From Rhea pennata (lineage: Eukaryota > Chordata > Aves > Rheiformes > Rheidae): a stretch of 64,000 nucleotides of DNA. Location of the stretch: the NCBI RefSeq assembly GCF_028389875.1, contig NC_084702.1, positions 59,870,553-59,934,552 of the forward strand. The letters are read 5' to 3'. How positions within the stretch are numbered: the stretch's first letter is position 1; the number at the start of each line of letters is the position of its first letter. The notes under the pieces were generated by a model, which saw only the letters and a program-made list of their open reading frames with translations, was not told the origin of the DNA and did no database searches. This document shows positions 62,501 to 64,000 of this stretch, piece after piece. The position numbers were made by a program, and so were the translations under genes.

Positions 62501-64000
62501 ATGTCATTTTTCAATTTGATATTTAAGTAGCTGGCTATGATTTAAAACTACTCAGGGACAAAAAAAGAAGTATTTTGGATATCTGTCTGCTTGAAATGCT
62601 GTGGTCCAAGCATAGGTCTTTTGAATTGAAGTGGGTTATGAAATGTTTGGAAAGTTATTAAATTTGACATAAAAACGTTGTGTCTTTGAAGTCAAGACTT
62701 TGGAAGAATGCTGCCAGGTGACGTTGGATTTGAAGGCAGACACCCAGTCTGTCAGATGCAGTGCTTGGACTGCACTTGGAAGTGTGCGGACTCAGTTTCA
62801 GCCTCTTATCCAGACACCAGTCTCAGCCAGGGATTGTACAAAATTTATGTCTTGTGCAGAAGAAATGCCAGGCTGGATGTTGCCTTCAGGTTGGTGGCCC
62901 TTTGGTCTCCATCTGTTTATTTTACAGTAAGCCTCAGGATGGGGGCTGAGCCAAAAATGGTCTCATCTGGTTGAATTTCTGTAGAAAACTGCCTCCATCT
63001 CTATGCTCTGCTGTTATTCTACCCAGTCCTAAGAGCTACACGAGCTTTGCTCAAGCCGAGCATGTGGCTTTCCCTTCTCCTTTTGAATTCCCATCCCTGC
63101 CAGCCTTGCAGCGGACGGCTCCTGCGTTAGCGGCACACACCTGCCCCAGGGACGTGGCAGAGTCTTGTCTTCCCACGCTGGGACAGCCTGGGCTTGCTGG
63201 GGTGCCTGGTGTCCTGGCCAGGGAGACCTGCAAACAGCTGGTGGTATCCATGGATGGCGTTCCTGCTTTCAGGACCGCTCATGCAAAAGCAGAGTGCTTA
63301 CCGCTTTGGGACTGGGTTTAGCTGTCTGAGAGTGTGTAATATTCAGTCTGGTTCTCTCTAACCCTTTAATAGGGGAAATTCTCTCTAAAAAATCAGCAGA
63401 ACCCATTTAACTGTAAGACATGCACAAATTGCCCATTTTGATAAGTACTGTATTTAGGATATGAAGCTGTTTTCTCTAGTATCATGTTATCACGTTATCT
63501 ACATCTGTGGTGTCACCACTATGATCCTGTGGTTAGATGGCGAGGGACTTGGTGGTAGAGTGGGAACCGCCGGGTCAAAGCTGCCCTCGGTTGGACTGGG
63601 TTGCTGTTTTAACCATCTTGTGTACAGAGGAATAAACACCCAGATAGCAAACGGAAAAGCAGGAAACTGGACGAAGGCTCCCTTGAAGAGTGCTGCTGTC
63701 TTCAGAAGAATTGCAGAAGGCACAAATTTGGTTTGTTTTGCTTTGAGCCAGCTGATAACACTACCCGTTTTGTTATTGTAGAGCACGCAAGCATTTAAAC
63801 AAAACACTGTGCAGGTGAAAGAGGCAACTTCCCACACTGTACTTCAGCTGCATTCACCTGCTGTGAAAATCTGTGGGATAGTTGCCTGAAACAGCTTTTT
63901 TCAATAGCCTATAAAATTTATTTCCCCCTCTTTCCTGTGGGCAAGCTAGCAGATTGCTCAAAATTGCTGGGTAAGTGTTCTCTAATTTTTCAAAATCACT
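59501..64000. other. intergenic sequence downstream of HTR1A
   Basis: Composition returns to AT-rich. At 59532-59565 a long pyrimidine tract ending CCCCAG resembles a strong plus-strand splice acceptor, and the same tract carries a minus-strand donor-like AAAAAG|GTAAGG near 59541. The more GC-rich patches at about 61.38-61.50 and 63.05-63.25 kb yield frames of 116 aa or less without domains. No gene, RNA or named repeat is recognised. This agrees with the gene desert on this side of HTR1A in other vertebrates. Confidence 0.5.

Noticed and set aside
1..64000. CRISPR arrays, prophage, insertion sequences, operons or tRNA/rRNA genes
   Set aside because: None seen; the sequence is vertebrate nuclear DNA with spliced genes, CpG islands and CR1 repeats.

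Overview
This is a stretch of vertebrate nuclear genome, most likely from a bird. Three things point that way. The only interspersed repeats I can name are old, decayed CR1-type LINE fragments. Repeat density is low. The HTR1A and RNF180 loci sit head to head only about 48 kb apart, whereas from memory the human interval is about 200 kb. There is no bacterial, phage or plasmid content, and I found no new biological system. The window is an ordinary regulatory-rich, gene-poor vertebrate interval with one complete gene and one partial gene.

Layout. (1) Positions 1-7.3 kb hold the 5' end of RNF180 (a membrane-anchored RING-type E3 ubiquitin ligase) on the minus strand. The first coding exon is at 2443-2574, and a probable non-coding first exon ends at 7269 inside a CpG island (about 6.88-7.80 kb). 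The rest of RNF180 lies beyond the left edge. (2) From 7.9 to about 53.3 kb is a long AT-rich intergenic interval. It carries at least four CR1 remnants (8.94-9.66, 33.04, 45.37-46.01 and 51.85-52.09 kb), a 12-bp tandem repeat at 32.27-32.39 kb, several homopolymer tracts, two notable palindromes, and no recognisable gene. (3) From 53.3 to 59.6 kb is a very GC-rich domain containing the intronless HTR1A gene (serotonin 1A receptor, 413 aa, plus strand, 55287-56528). Around it are a TATA box, a G-rich Sp1/MAZ/G-quadruplex block, two upstream micro-ORFs and a poly(A) signal. A separate CpG island lies at 58.15-59.5 kb with no gene I can assign. (4) From 59.6 to 64 kb is intergenic DNA, matching the gene desert known downstream of HTR1A in other vertebrates.

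The two genes are not functionally coupled by any evidence here; they are long-conserved divergent neighbours. Most long reading frames in the GC-rich islands are by-products of base composition and are rejected below. Calls for CR1 and for RNF180 and HTR1A homology rest on comparison with family sequences from memory, not on a database search.
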